Counted from the first letter of the stretch, positions 1 through 7,211 are shown. The stretch: DNA of 13,012 nucleotides from Anaerolineales bacterium (GCA_015494815.1 WGAK01000103.1:1-13012), one strand, 5' to 3'. Translations and numbers: made by a program. The notes: a model not told the origin generated them from the letters alone.

Positions 1-1349
1 AGAAGGTCATGCGCAAGCACATTTTGGAAACGGGGCGGCGGGCCGACGGACGCCGCACGGACCAGGTGCGCCCCATTTGGGCCGAGGTGAACATCAGCCC
101 GCGGGCGCACGGGTCGGGGCTGTTCACCCGCGGTGAGACCCAGGTGCTCACCCTGTGCACCCTGGGCACCCCGCGCGAGGCGCAGGAACTGGACAACCTG
201 ACGCCTGCCGAGAGCAAGCGCTACATGCACCACTACAACTTCCCGCCCTTCTCCACAGGCGAGGTCAAGCCCCTGCGGGGCGCGTCGCGGCGCGAAATCG
301 GCCACGGCGCGTTGGCCGAGCGGGCCCTGCTGCCCGTCATCCCGCCCGAGGACGAATTCCCCTACACCCTGCGCTTAGTCTCCGAAGTGCTGTCGTCCAA
401 CGGCTCGACCTCCATGGCCTCGGTGTGCGGTTCCACCCTGGCCCTGATGGACACCGGCGTGCCCATCAAAGCCCCGGTCGCGGGCATTGCCATGGGCCTC
501 ATCAAAGAGGGCGACCGCTATGTGGTGCTGACCGATATCCTGGGCCTGGAAGACATGCTGGGCGACATGGATTTCAAGGTCGCGGGCACCGAGCAGGGCA
601 TCACCGCGCTGCAGATGGACATCAAAATTGCGGGCCTGACCCGCGACATCATGGCCCAGGCCCTGGAGCAGGCCCGCGCGGCCCGCTTGCATGTGCTGAG
701 CAAGATGCTGGCCGTGTTGCCCGAACCTCGGCCCGAACTCAAGCCCCATGTCCCCCGCATGATTACCCTCTACATTCCCGTGGACCGCATCGGCGCGGTC
801 ATCGGCCCGGGCGGACGGGTGATTCGGGCGCTGCAAGACGAGACGGGCACCAAGATTGACATCATGGAAGACGGCCGCGTGTTCATCGCCGCGGTGGACC
901 AGGCCGGCGCGCAGGAGGCCCAGCGCCGCATCGAGGCTCTGACCGAAGTGCCCGAAGAAGGCCGGGTTTACACGGGCCGGGTGGTGCGCATCACCGACTT
1001 TGGCGCCATCGTGGAAATTCTGCCCAACACCAGCGGCATGGTGCACATTTCGCAACTGGCCTCCGGGCGGGTGGAAAAGGTCGAGGATGTGGTCAAGGTC
1101 GGTGACGAGATTCAGGTCATGGTGACCAAGATTGACCCCACCACGGGCAAGATTCGCCTGTCGCGGCAGGCCGTGCTGGAAGGCTGGACCCTGGAAGAGG
1201 CCCAGGCCAACGACCGCGGCATCAGCGGCCGCGGGGGGCGCTCTTCGGGCGGCCGCGGCCGCGGGGGCGACCGTCGCGGCGGTGGCCGACGGGGAGGCGA
1301 GCGTCGCAGCCGCGGCCCGCGCCGGCACGATGGCCCGCGCGGCGAGTGA
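1..1349 (+). CDS. pnp: Polynucleotide phosphorylase (PNPase), 3' part, 5' end cut by window edge
   Basis: PNPase degrades RNA 3'-to-5' using phosphate, in the cytoplasm, often as a homotrimer within an RNA-decay complex. The frame is open to the left edge, so the ATG at 9 is internal. Numbered from that Met, residues 1-235 are the second, catalytic RNase PH domain. It contains SSNGSTSMASVCGSTLALMD (phosphate site) and EDMLGDMDFK, where D182, D188 and K190 match the metal-binding residues D486, D492 and K494 of the E. coli enzyme. Residues about 248-296 form a KH domain with the loop GPGG (266-269), and about 317-390 an S1 domain. The last ~40 residues are an Arg/Gly-rich, probably disordered tail that may help bind RNA (inference). 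The first RNase PH domain and the alpha-helical linker lie outside the window. A strong terminator follows 16 bases after the TGA. Confidence 0.97.
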   Translation, partial: KVMRKHILETGRRADGRRTDQVRPIWAEVNISPRAHGSGLFTRGETQVLTLCTLGTPREAQELDNLTPAESKRYMHHYNFPPFSTGEVKPLRGASRREIGHGALAERALLPVIPPEDEFPYTLRLVSEVLSSNGSTSMASVCGSTLALMDTGVPIKAPVAGIAMGLIKEGDRYVVLTDILGLEDMLGDMDFKVAGTEQGITALQMDIKIAGLTRDIMAQALEQARAARLHVLSKMLAVLPEPRPELKPHVPRMITLYIPVDRIGAVIGPGGRVIRALQDETGTKIDIMEDGRVFIAAVDQAGAQEAQRRIEALTEVPEEGRVYTGRVVRITDFGAIVEILPNTSGMVHISQLASGRVEKVEDVVKVGDEIQVMVTKIDPTTGKIRLSRQAVLEGWTLEEAQANDRGISGRGGRSSGGRGRGGDRRGGGRRGGERRSRGPRRHDGPRGE

Positions 1350-1365
1350 GCCCGGCGCGGCCTTG

Positions 1366-1400
1366 GGCCCGGTGCCTCGCGCGAGGCGCCGGGCCTTTTT
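1366..1400 (+). terminator. Intrinsic terminator after pnp
   Basis: The arms 1366-1379 and 1382-1395 are complementary with one G-T wobble and can form a stem of about 12 base pairs with a small loop. Five T residues (1396-1400) follow directly. This is a textbook Rho-independent terminator. It ends only four bases before the GGAGG ribosome-binding site of lysA. Confidence 0.9.
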
Positions 1401-1412
1401 CGTGGAGGTCTC

Positions 1413-2579
1413 ATGCTGACTTATCGCCAGGGCATCTTGCATCTGGACGGCCGCCCCGTGCCCGACCTGGCCGCGGGGCTGCCGACGCCGTTCTATGCCT
1501 ACAGCCTGCGCCTGGTGCAACAGCGCGCCGCGGCGTTTCGGCAGGCCTTCCCCGACGCGCTGGTGGCCTTTGCGCTCAAGGCCAACCGCTTTGCGCCGTT
1601 GCTGCACGCGTTGGCCCGGGCGGGCCTGGGCGCGGATGTGGTCAGCCTGGGGGAATGGCGTGCGGCCCGGGCCGCGGGCTTCCCGCCGGCGCGCATCGTG
1701 GTCAACGGCAACGCGAAAAGCGACGCGCTGCTGCGCGCGTCCATCGCCGCGGGGGCCCACAGCCTCAACCTGGATGCGGTGGAGGAAATCCCCCGGATTG
1801 TGGCCGCGGCCCGGGCGGTAGGGCGGCCCGCGCGGGTTGCGCTGCGGCTCAACCCGGGGCTGGACATGCACACGCACCCGCATCTGCAAGTGGCCGCGCC
1901 GGGCAGCCACTTCGGCATCCCTCCGGCGCAGTGGGTGGATGCGGCGCGGGCCGTGCAGCAGGCCCGGGAATTGCACCTGGTGGGCCTGCACTTCCACGCC
2001 GGCTCGCAACTCACCGCGGCCCAGGACTGGCACGCGTTGGGCCGGGCCGTGCGGGAGGCCGTGCAGCGCTTGCAAGCCGCGGGCGTGACGGTGGACACGG
2101 TGAATTGGGGCGGCGGCCTGGGCGTCACCTACACCGACGCGCCGGACCCCACGCCCCAGGACCTGGCTGCGGTGCTGGGGCCTTACCTGGAGGGCCTGGG
2201 CGTGCAAGGGCAGGTCTTCGAGCCGGGGCGCTGGCTGGTGGCCCGGGCCGGGGTGCTGGTGGTGCGGGTGGTGCAGGTCAAACACGCGTGGGGGCGACGC
2301 TTCGTGGCCGTGGACGGCGGCATGAACGCGTTGCTGCGCCCCGCGCTGTACGGCGCGCGGCATCGGGTGTGGCCGGTGCGGGCTGGTGAGCCGCGGCAGC
2401 CGGCCACGGTGGTGGGTCCCAACTGCGAGAGCGCGGATGTGCTGGCGCCCGAAGTCGCGTTGCCCGCGGACCTGGCGCCGGGCGACCTGCTGGCCGTGTT
2501 GGACGCGGGCGCGTATGGCGCGAGCATGGCCAACGGCTACAACGCGCGGCCGCTGCCGCGGGAGGTGGTGGTGTTATGA
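1413..2579 (+). CDS. lysA: Diaminopimelate decarboxylase, short C-terminus
   Basis: This PLP-dependent, fold-type III decarboxylase converts meso-diaminopimelate to L-lysine and CO2 in the cytoplasm. The 388 residues show the family signature in order: FALKAN with PLP-binding lysine K56, DVVSLGE (75-81), HTHPH (153-157), HFHAGSQ (193-199), the glycine loop GGGLG (233-237), EPGR (270-273), VDGGMN..LRPALYGA, GPNCES with C338, and GAYGASMANGYN (366-377). The VDGGMN/RPALYGA and CES blocks favour LysA over ornithine or arginine decarboxylases. The ATG start has GGAGG at 1404-1408. The gene directly follows the pnp terminator, so its promoter probably lies inside pnp or it relies on readthrough. 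The family normally continues about 20-25 residues past the 'RPxxxEVxV' strand with an RRRET-like segment; here the stop comes at once (REVVVL), exactly at the border of the low-GC cassette. Confidence 0.87.
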   Translation: MLTYRQGILHLDGRPVPDLAAGLPTPFYAYSLRLVQQRAAAFRQAFPDALVAFALKANRFAPLLHALARAGLGADVVSLGEWRAARAAGFPPARIVVNGNAKSDALLRASIAAGAHSLNLDAVEEIPRIVAAARAVGRPARVALRLNPGLDMHTHPHLQVAAPGSHFGIPPAQWVDAARAVQQARELHLVGLHFHAGSQLTAAQDWHALGRAVREAVQRLQAAGVTVDTVNWGGGLGVTYTDAPDPTPQDLAAVLGPYLEGLGVQGQVFEPGRWLVARAGVLVVRVVQVKHAWGRRFVAVDGGMNALLRPALYGARHRVWPVRAGEPRQPATVVGPNCESADVLAPEVALPADLAPGDLLAVLDAGAYGASMANGYNARPLPREVVVL

Positions 2580-2580
2580 T
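2572..2580 (+). promoter_or_regulatory. Candidate extended -10 promoter for the restriction-modification genes
   Basis: TGTTATGAT reads as an extended -10 element: TG, one base, then TATGAT, which matches TATAAT at five of six positions. No good -35 box lies 16-18 bases upstream, as expected for this promoter class. Transcription would start near 2587 and leave a leader of about 65 bases before the methyltransferase ATG at 2652. The element straddles the lysA stop codon, so half of it belongs to lysA. It is a pattern match only. Confidence 0.35.
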
Positions 2581-2651
2581 AAAATCATGGGCGAGATTCT
2601 ATACCTTGTTGTCTGGTTAGGGGCGTCACCTTTTTTACAGGATGGTTTTGA

Positions 2652-3839
2652 ATGGCCAAGGCGATTTCGGTAGATATTCCTCCCACGCTTCCCGAGACGG
2701 TAACACCGGATACCCCCTTGGACCAACTCAATCTCAACTGGTCCGAGCGGGATTTGCCCGAACGTGAACGCACAAAGCATGTGCATCGGCTTCATCCCTA
2801 TCTTGGGAAGTTTATCCCCCAGTTGGTCGAAATTTTTTTGCGGAAATATTTTAAAGCGGGCGACGTTATTTATGACCCCTTTTGCGGGTCCGGCACGACT
2901 TTGGTTGAAGCCACGACTTTTGGCGCACACACCATCGGGAGTGACATCGCGGCCTTCAATGTGCTGCTTTCGCGAGTCAAAACCGCGGTTTATGATGTGT
3001 CTTTGATGCGTTACGAAGTGTTGGACATCTTGGAGCAGGTGCGTCAGTGGCGAGAGCAGGGACTTTTTCACACTCTACTTGAGTTGCCCGAACACTGGGA
3101 CCAGGCCAGTGAATATTTACGCCAGTGGTATGCTCCGCGCGCCCTGGAAGAATTGTTGCTTTATCGGGCGTTGATCCCCCGTTATACATATCAGGACCTA
3201 TTGAAAATTATCCTTTCCCGATCGGCTCGCTCTGCGCGTTTGACCACCCATTTTGACCTGGACTTTCCCAAATCTCCCCAAACCGAGCCGTATTACTGCT
3301 ATAAACATCGCCGTGTTTGCCAGCCCGTAGGGGAAGCCTTGAAGTTCTTGCAGCGTTATAGTTTGGATACCATTCGCCGTATTGAAGCGTATATGGCTGT
3401 GCGCAAACCTGTAGAGGTACAAGTGCTGCATGCCGATGCTCGATCCGTCACTTTGCCCAGGTTGATTGATGGTGTCATTACTTCACCTCCCTATGTAGGC
3501 TTAATTGATTATCATGACCAGCATCGCTATGCCTATGAATTACTCGGCCTTCCTCGGGCTGAAGACCTGGAAATCGGCGCGGCCAAAAAAGGAACTTCGC
3601 GTAATGCTTTGCAGCGTTACGAGGAGGATATGATTGCGGCCTTTCGCAATACAGCGCGCTTCCTGAAACCCGGCGGTATTGTGGTTGTCGTTGTGCGTGA
3701 TAGCCGGGGCTTGTACGCTAACATCGCGGCGCAGGCTGGCTTTGAGATATTGGGACATCTTCGGCGGGAAGTCAATCGGCGTACCGGCCGTCGAGCCACA
3801 GCCTTCTATGAAGATGTGTTCATTTGGAGGAAATCGTGA
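2652..3839 (+). CDS. DNA methyltransferase, modification subunit of TdeIII-type system
   Basis: This S-adenosylmethionine-dependent methyltransferase should protect host DNA from the endonuclease encoded next. Its 395 residues contain a motif X-like block LHPYLGKFIP (47-56), motif I DPFCGSGTT (75-83), the acidic end of strand 2 (SD, 97-98), motif IV TSPPY (277-281), and a late strand FLKPGGIVVVVVRD (337-350). The motif order X-I-IV, with about 190 residues between I and IV as a likely target-recognition segment, resembles alpha-class enzymes. TSPPY rather than DPPY suggests N4-cytosine methylation (inference). The fold also resembles TRM11-like RNA methylases, but the endonuclease partner argues for a DNA target. 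An in-frame TGA at 2649-2651 fixes ATG 2652 as the first start, with AGGA at 2639-2642 as a modest ribosome-binding site. GC content is well below that of lysA and pbpC. Confidence 0.85.
   Translation: MAKAISVDIPPTLPETVTPDTPLDQLNLNWSERDLPERERTKHVHRLHPYLGKFIPQLVEIFLRKYFKAGDVIYDPFCGSGTTLVEATTFGAHTIGSDIAAFNVLLSRVKTAVYDVSLMRYEVLDILEQVRQWREQGLFHTLLELPEHWDQASEYLRQWYAPRALEELLLYRALIPRYTYQDLLKIILSRSARSARLTTHFDLDFPKSPQTEPYYCYKHRRVCQPVGEALKFLQRYSLDTIRRIEAYMAVRKPVEVQVLHADARSVTLPRLIDGVITSPPYVGLIDYHDQHRYAYELLGLPRAEDLEIGAAKKGTSRNALQRYEEDMIAAFRNTARFLKPGGIVVVVVRDSRGLYANIAAQAGFEILGHLRREVNRRTGRRATAFYEDVFIWRKS
3826..3839 (+). promoter_or_regulatory. Ribosome-binding site and GTGA stop/start overlap
   Basis: GGAGGA at 3826-3831 lies four bases before GTG at 3836-3838, which overlaps the methyltransferase stop TGA (3837-3839). 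This arrangement couples translation of the endonuclease to that of the methyltransferase. It decides the start: the alternative TTG at 3824 would place the ribosome-binding site inside its own first codons. Confidence 0.75.
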
Positions 3840-4675
3840 CCTCTCCGTTGAGTGCTGAAACACGCGCGGCTATCCGAGGGTACCTGGAAGGTTTCATTCG
3901 AGGGTTGATTGAGCAACATCGTGCGGTGGACCGGCGCTTGTCGCTTCGTCGCGCGAAGAAGCAAGGGTACTCGTCCAAGGGGGACCTCAAGCCTTTCCAT
4001 GAGGCTATGTTGCCCGCCGAGTTATTGCGGATGAGTTCGTTCGAGCGTTCGTTTTCGACTCGCCTGGGAACGACATTCGAGGAAGTAGCCCGTTTGGTGG
4101 CCCAACAGTCTTTTCCGGTCGTTCGACGGGGTTATCAGACTGTGGGAACCATTGATTTCGCCGCGGACGCAAAAATCGAGGAAATCATCAATCGCCTGCA
4201 GCGTTCAGAGGAGCACCCGCGTCCCGACTTTTTGGGATGGATTGACGAAGTCCTGCGCGCCGAGAGTGAAGCGGTGGTACGACGGCGCATTGTCGCGGAC
4301 CTGTACCTGCAGGATCACGATGGCAATGAATACTTCTTCGAACTCAAATCACCGCGCCCGAATAAAGGCCAGTGTTTGGAAGTTACCCAGCGGCTGCTGC
4401 GTGCCCATGCGTTACGGCGGGCTCCTCGGCCGCGTGTACAGGCTTATTATGCAATGGCCTACAATCCCTATGGGGCAACACCGCAGGCTTACGCGCATGC
4501 TATCGCCCTTCGATATTTGGACATGGAGCACGAGGTGCTTTTGGGGGCGGCCTTTTGGGACTTCCTGGGTGGTCCTGGCACATACGAGGCAGTGCTGGCG
4601 CTTTATCATGAGGTCGGGCGGGCAAACACCAAGGCCTTATTGGATGCTTTACTATTTTCCTGGGATGAGCCGTAA
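3836..4675 (+). CDS. TdeIII-family type II restriction endonuclease
   Basis: This enzyme is predicted to cut double-stranded DNA at the site its methyltransferase partner protects; characterised TdeIII-family enzymes recognise GGNCC, so that is the expected target. From GTG 3836 the protein has 279 residues. The catalytic PD-(D/E)xK core is visible as VADLYLQD with D155, followed by YFFELKSPRPNKGQC, giving E169-x-K171. The ELKSPxPNKGQC block, the downstream MAYNPYG (207-213) and the FWDFLGGPGTYE segment (240-251) are, as I recall the family, its hallmarks. The N-terminal 100 residues are helical and charged and probably contribute to DNA binding or dimerisation (inference). No frameshift or missing catalytic residue is seen, so it looks active. 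Its stop lies 26 bases from the convergent pbpC stop, with no hairpin terminator between them. Confidence 0.85.
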   Translation: MTSPLSAETRAAIRGYLEGFIRGLIEQHRAVDRRLSLRRAKKQGYSSKGDLKPFHEAMLPAELLRMSSFERSFSTRLGTTFEEVARLVAQQSFPVVRRGYQTVGTIDFAADAKIEEIINRLQRSEEHPRPDFLGWIDEVLRAESEAVVRRRIVADLYLQDHDGNEYFFELKSPRPNKGQCLEVTQRLLRAHALRRAPRPRVQAYYAMAYNPYGATPQAYAHAIALRYLDMEHEVLLGAAFWDFLGGPGTYEAVLALYHEVGRANTKALLDALLFSWDEP

Positions 4676-4701
4676 GTTATCTTGGCATACGCCCACCTGA
4701 A

Positions 4702-7209
4702 TCAGCGCTCCGCGGCGGTGCTGACCTGGACCTGCACGCTGGCGCGCTCGCGGGTGCCGTCGGGGCGCAGCACCTCGGCCCAGAGGGTGTGGATTCCCCC
4801 TTGCAGCGGCCACCAGGCCGTGTAGAGGCCGGCCTCCTGGGCTTGCGTGGGCAGAGGTTGCCGGTCCACGCCCAAGCGCACCGCGGCGGCCGGGCCATAC
4901 ACCGCGGCCTCGATGCGCACGCGCTGCGCGTCCGCGGGCAGGTCGGGGTCCCAGCGGTAGGCGCTGCCGGAGGGAGGATGCAGCAGCACGACACCCGCGG
5001 GCCGTGGCGATGCTTCTACCGCGCGAGGCGCCGCGTGGGTCTGCAAATCGCTCCACACCAGCCAGCCGTGAGCCCGAGCCCAGGCTTGGGCTCGGGGCGC
5101 GCGCAAGTCCCAGGCCACCGCGGGGATGCGCTGGTCGGGCGGGGTGTCGGCCCGGGCGAGCGCGCCGGTGCGGGCGTCGAGCAGCACGCGGCGAAAGGCC
5201 TGGGCGGTGGTGGTGGGCTCGGTGCCGCGCAGGAACCAGGCGGTGTGGGTGCGCGGGCAGGTGGGGGAAGGCAACCGGCCCGTCAGGCTGCACACCTCCA
5301 CGGCCACCAGGTCCGCCGGCCGGGGGAAGGGTTGGGCCGCGGGGTCCAGGGCGCGGATGAGGGTGTTCCAGATGGGCGCGGCGCCGGTGAGGCCGTCCAC
5401 CTGGCGCAGGGGGCGGAAGTCGGCGCGGCCGACCCACACGCCGACCACATACCGCTGCGTATAGCCAATCGTCCAGTTGTCGTGAAAGCCCGACGAAGTG
5501 CCGGTTTTGACCGCGGCCGGAAGCCCCGTTTCCAACGACGAATAGCGGCCAAAGCCCAGCGCGCGAGCGGTGTCGTCGCTCAGGATGTCGCTGATGAGCC
5601 AGGCGACGCGCGGGTCCCACACGGGCCGCGGCGGGGGCGCGGGGGGCTGGTAGACGGGCGCGCCGGTCGCGGCGTCGTACACGGCCTGCACCAGACGCGG
5701 CGCGTGATAGCGCCCCTGGTCTGCGAATGCGGTGTAGGCCGCGGTCAGGTCCAGCAGCGGCACCTCCGCGCCGCCCAGGGCCAGCGACAGGTCGTAGGCT
5801 TCGGCCGGGCCCAGGTCGAGCCCCAGCGCGGCCGCGCGCGCCAGCGTCCGGGGCAGCCCCACCGCGGCCAGGGTCTGCACCGCGGGGATGTTCAACGACG
5901 AGGCCAGAGCCTGCCGCACGGTCACCGGCCCGTGCTCTTGCAGGTCGTAATTCAGGGGAATGTAAGGCTGCCCGTCGCGGGTGCGGAACACGGTGCGCAC
6001 ATCCCACAGCACCGTGGCCTCGGTCCAGCCGGGCGGGTGGTCGGGCTCCAGGGCCAGGGCATAGAGGATGGGCTTGAAGGCCGAACCCGTGGGCCGCGGG
6101 CGCACGGCCATGTTGATGGCCCCGTGGATGCCCGTATTGGCGTAGTCCGCGCTGCCCACCAGGGCCAGCACCTGCCCGGTGCGGGCATCCAGCACTACCA
6201 CCGCAGCGTTGTCCACCGACTTGCCCGCGGCTTGCAGGCGGTTCAGATGGGTTTGGACCGCGGCCTCGGCCCGGCGCTGGATGTCCAGGTCCAGAAAAAG
6301 GCGCACCTCCAGCGGGCGGTCCTGGGGCACGCGCCCCGCGCGCTGCTGCGCGGCCAGCCAGGTGAGGGCCATCCACACGGCATGGGGCGCGCGCAGCGGG
6401 TAAGGCCGCGGGTTGAACACCAGCGGTTGGGCCAGGGCCTGGTCCCGCTGTTGGGGCGTGATGAAGCCGTGCCGCACCATCAGGTCCAGCACCTGGCGTT
6501 GGCGGGCGCGGGCTGCGTCGGGGTGCAGGAAGGGGTCGTAGGCCGCGGGGGCCTGGGGCAGCCCGGCCAGCAGCGCGCATTCGGCCAGGGTGAGGTCCGC
6601 GGCCGATTTGCCGAAGAAGGTCTGTGCCGCGGCTTCGACGCCGTAAGCCAGGCCGCCGTAGTAGGTGTGGTTGAGGTAGAGCGCCAGGATGGCGTCCTTG
6701 TCCAGAGCGCGGGTCAGGCGCCAGGCCAGCAGGGTCTCGCGCACCTTGCGGCGCAGGGTGCGCGCGTGGCGCTCCGAGGGCGGCAGCAGCAGGTTGCGCA
6801 CCACTTGCTGGGTGATGGTGCTGCCGCCGGCCACCACCGCGCGGGCGCGCGCGTTAATCCACAAGGCCCGCAGTACGCCGCGCACATCCAGGCCCGGATT
6901 GGTGTAGAAGGTGGCATCTTCGACCGCGACGGTGGCGTCTTTGAGGCACGCGGGCAGCGCCTCGGGCGGCAGGGGGACGCGTTGCGCCTGGGCGTCGGCC
7001 AGGGTGGTGAACAGCAGCCGGCCCGCGCGGTCGGTCACCCGCACGCTCGTGCTCTGGGGGATGTGCTCCAGCGCGGCGCGCGGGTCGGGCAAGGGGCCTA
7101 CCCAGGCTCGCCCGACCCCGGCCAGCAAGGCCAGCCCCACCAGCAGGGCCAGGCCGACGCGGCGTCGCCGGTCCCGGCCCCGGCCTGGACGCGCTTCAGC
7201 CGTGCCCAC
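4702..7209 (-). CDS. pbpC: Penicillin-binding protein 1C (peptidoglycan glycosyltransferase/transpeptidase)
   Basis: This membrane-anchored class A penicillin-binding protein polymerises lipid II glycan strands and may cross-link stem peptides outside the membrane. From GTG 7209 it has 835 residues. An Arg-rich start and a membrane helix (about 17-37) precede a GT51 domain with catalytic E97 in VEDATFYTNPG, GGSTITQQ (128-135), RRKVRETLLA and YLNHTYYGG. The transpeptidase domain has SAFK (S376, K379), SLN (438-440) and KTGT (568-571). The last ~95 residues (VVLLHPPSGSAYRWDPDLP onward) match the BiPBP_C domain typical of PBP1C. The usual GT51 signature EDxxFxxHxG has Asn at the His position. 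The gene follows the alpha-2-macroglobulin gene by 18 bases, the conserved yfhM-pbpC-like pairing. No terminator is visible after its stop. Confidence 0.93.
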   Translation of the reverse strand: MGTAEARPGRGRDRRRRVGLALLVGLALLAGVGRAWVGPLPDPRAALEHIPQSTSVRVTDRAGRLLFTTLADAQAQRVPLPPEALPACLKDATVAVEDATFYTNPGLDVRGVLRALWINARARAVVAGGSTITQQVVRNLLLPPSERHARTLRRKVRETLLAWRLTRALDKDAILALYLNHTYYGGLAYGVEAAAQTFFGKSAADLTLAECALLAGLPQAPAAYDPFLHPDAARARQRQVLDLMVRHGFITPQQRDQALAQPLVFNPRPYPLRAPHAVWMALTWLAAQQRAGRVPQDRPLEVRLFLDLDIQRRAEAAVQTHLNRLQAAGKSVDNAAVVVLDARTGQVLALVGSADYANTGIHGAINMAVRPRPTGSAFKPILYALALEPDHPPGWTEATVLWDVRTVFRTRDGQPYIPLNYDLQEHGPVTVRQALASSLNIPAVQTLAAVGLPRTLARAAALGLDLGPAEAYDLSLALGGAEVPLLDLTAAYTAFADQGRYHAPRLVQAVYDAATGAPVYQPPAPPPRPVWDPRVAWLISDILSDDTARALGFGRYSSLETGLPAAVKTGTSSGFHDNWTIGYTQRYVVGVWVGRADFRPLRQVDGLTGAAPIWNTLIRALDPAAQPFPRPADLVAVEVCSLTGRLPSPTCPRTHTAWFLRGTEPTTTAQAFRRVLLDARTGALARADTPPDQRIPAVAWDLRAPRAQAWARAHGWLVWSDLQTHAAPRAVEASPRPAGVVLLHPPSGSAYRWDPDLPADAQRVRIEAAVYGPAAAVRLGVDRQPLPTQAQEAGLYTAWWPLQGGIHTLWAEVLRPDGTRERASVQVQVSTAAER

Positions 7210-7211
7210 GG

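Larger units (their letters stand above)
2578..4680. other. Horizontally acquired type II restriction-modification cassette
   Basis: Base composition changes abruptly between the lysA stop and the pbpC stop. Sample 60-base lines inside the cassette contain 23 (from 2821), 29 (from 3361) and 34 (from 4081) G/C bases, against 41 in lysA (from 1861) and 42 in pbpC (from 6841). The region holds only a methyltransferase gene and its partner endonuclease. GTTAT occurs at both borders (2573-2577 and 4676-4680) and could be a 5-base target duplication. Deleting 2578-4680 would extend lysA by six codons to a TGA at 4698-4700. No transposase, integrase or att-like long repeat is present, so the transfer mechanism is unknown. 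Confidence 0.65.

Noticed and set aside
9..11. ATG as the start of PNPase
   Set aside because: The frame is open to the left edge and the Met lies just before the second RNase PH domain, so the gene begins outside the window.
1240..1340. GC-rich direct repeats (GGCCGCGG-like) at the end of pnp as a possible repeat element
   Set aside because: They are explained by runs of Gly and Arg codons in the Arg/Gly tail of PNPase.
2615..2636. Possible terminator: short hairpin followed by six T residues in the leader of the methyltransferase
   Set aside because: The stem is only about four pairs with a mismatch, too weak to call. A terminator here would also block the cassette genes if they start at the candidate promoter.
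2580..2651. Search for a controller (C) protein gene ahead of the restriction-modification pair
   Set aside because: The leader is too short and shows no helix-turn-helix frame or C-box-like repeat.
3824..3826. TTG as start of the endonuclease
   Set aside because: The only ribosome-binding site lies downstream of it, in good spacing to GTG 3836.
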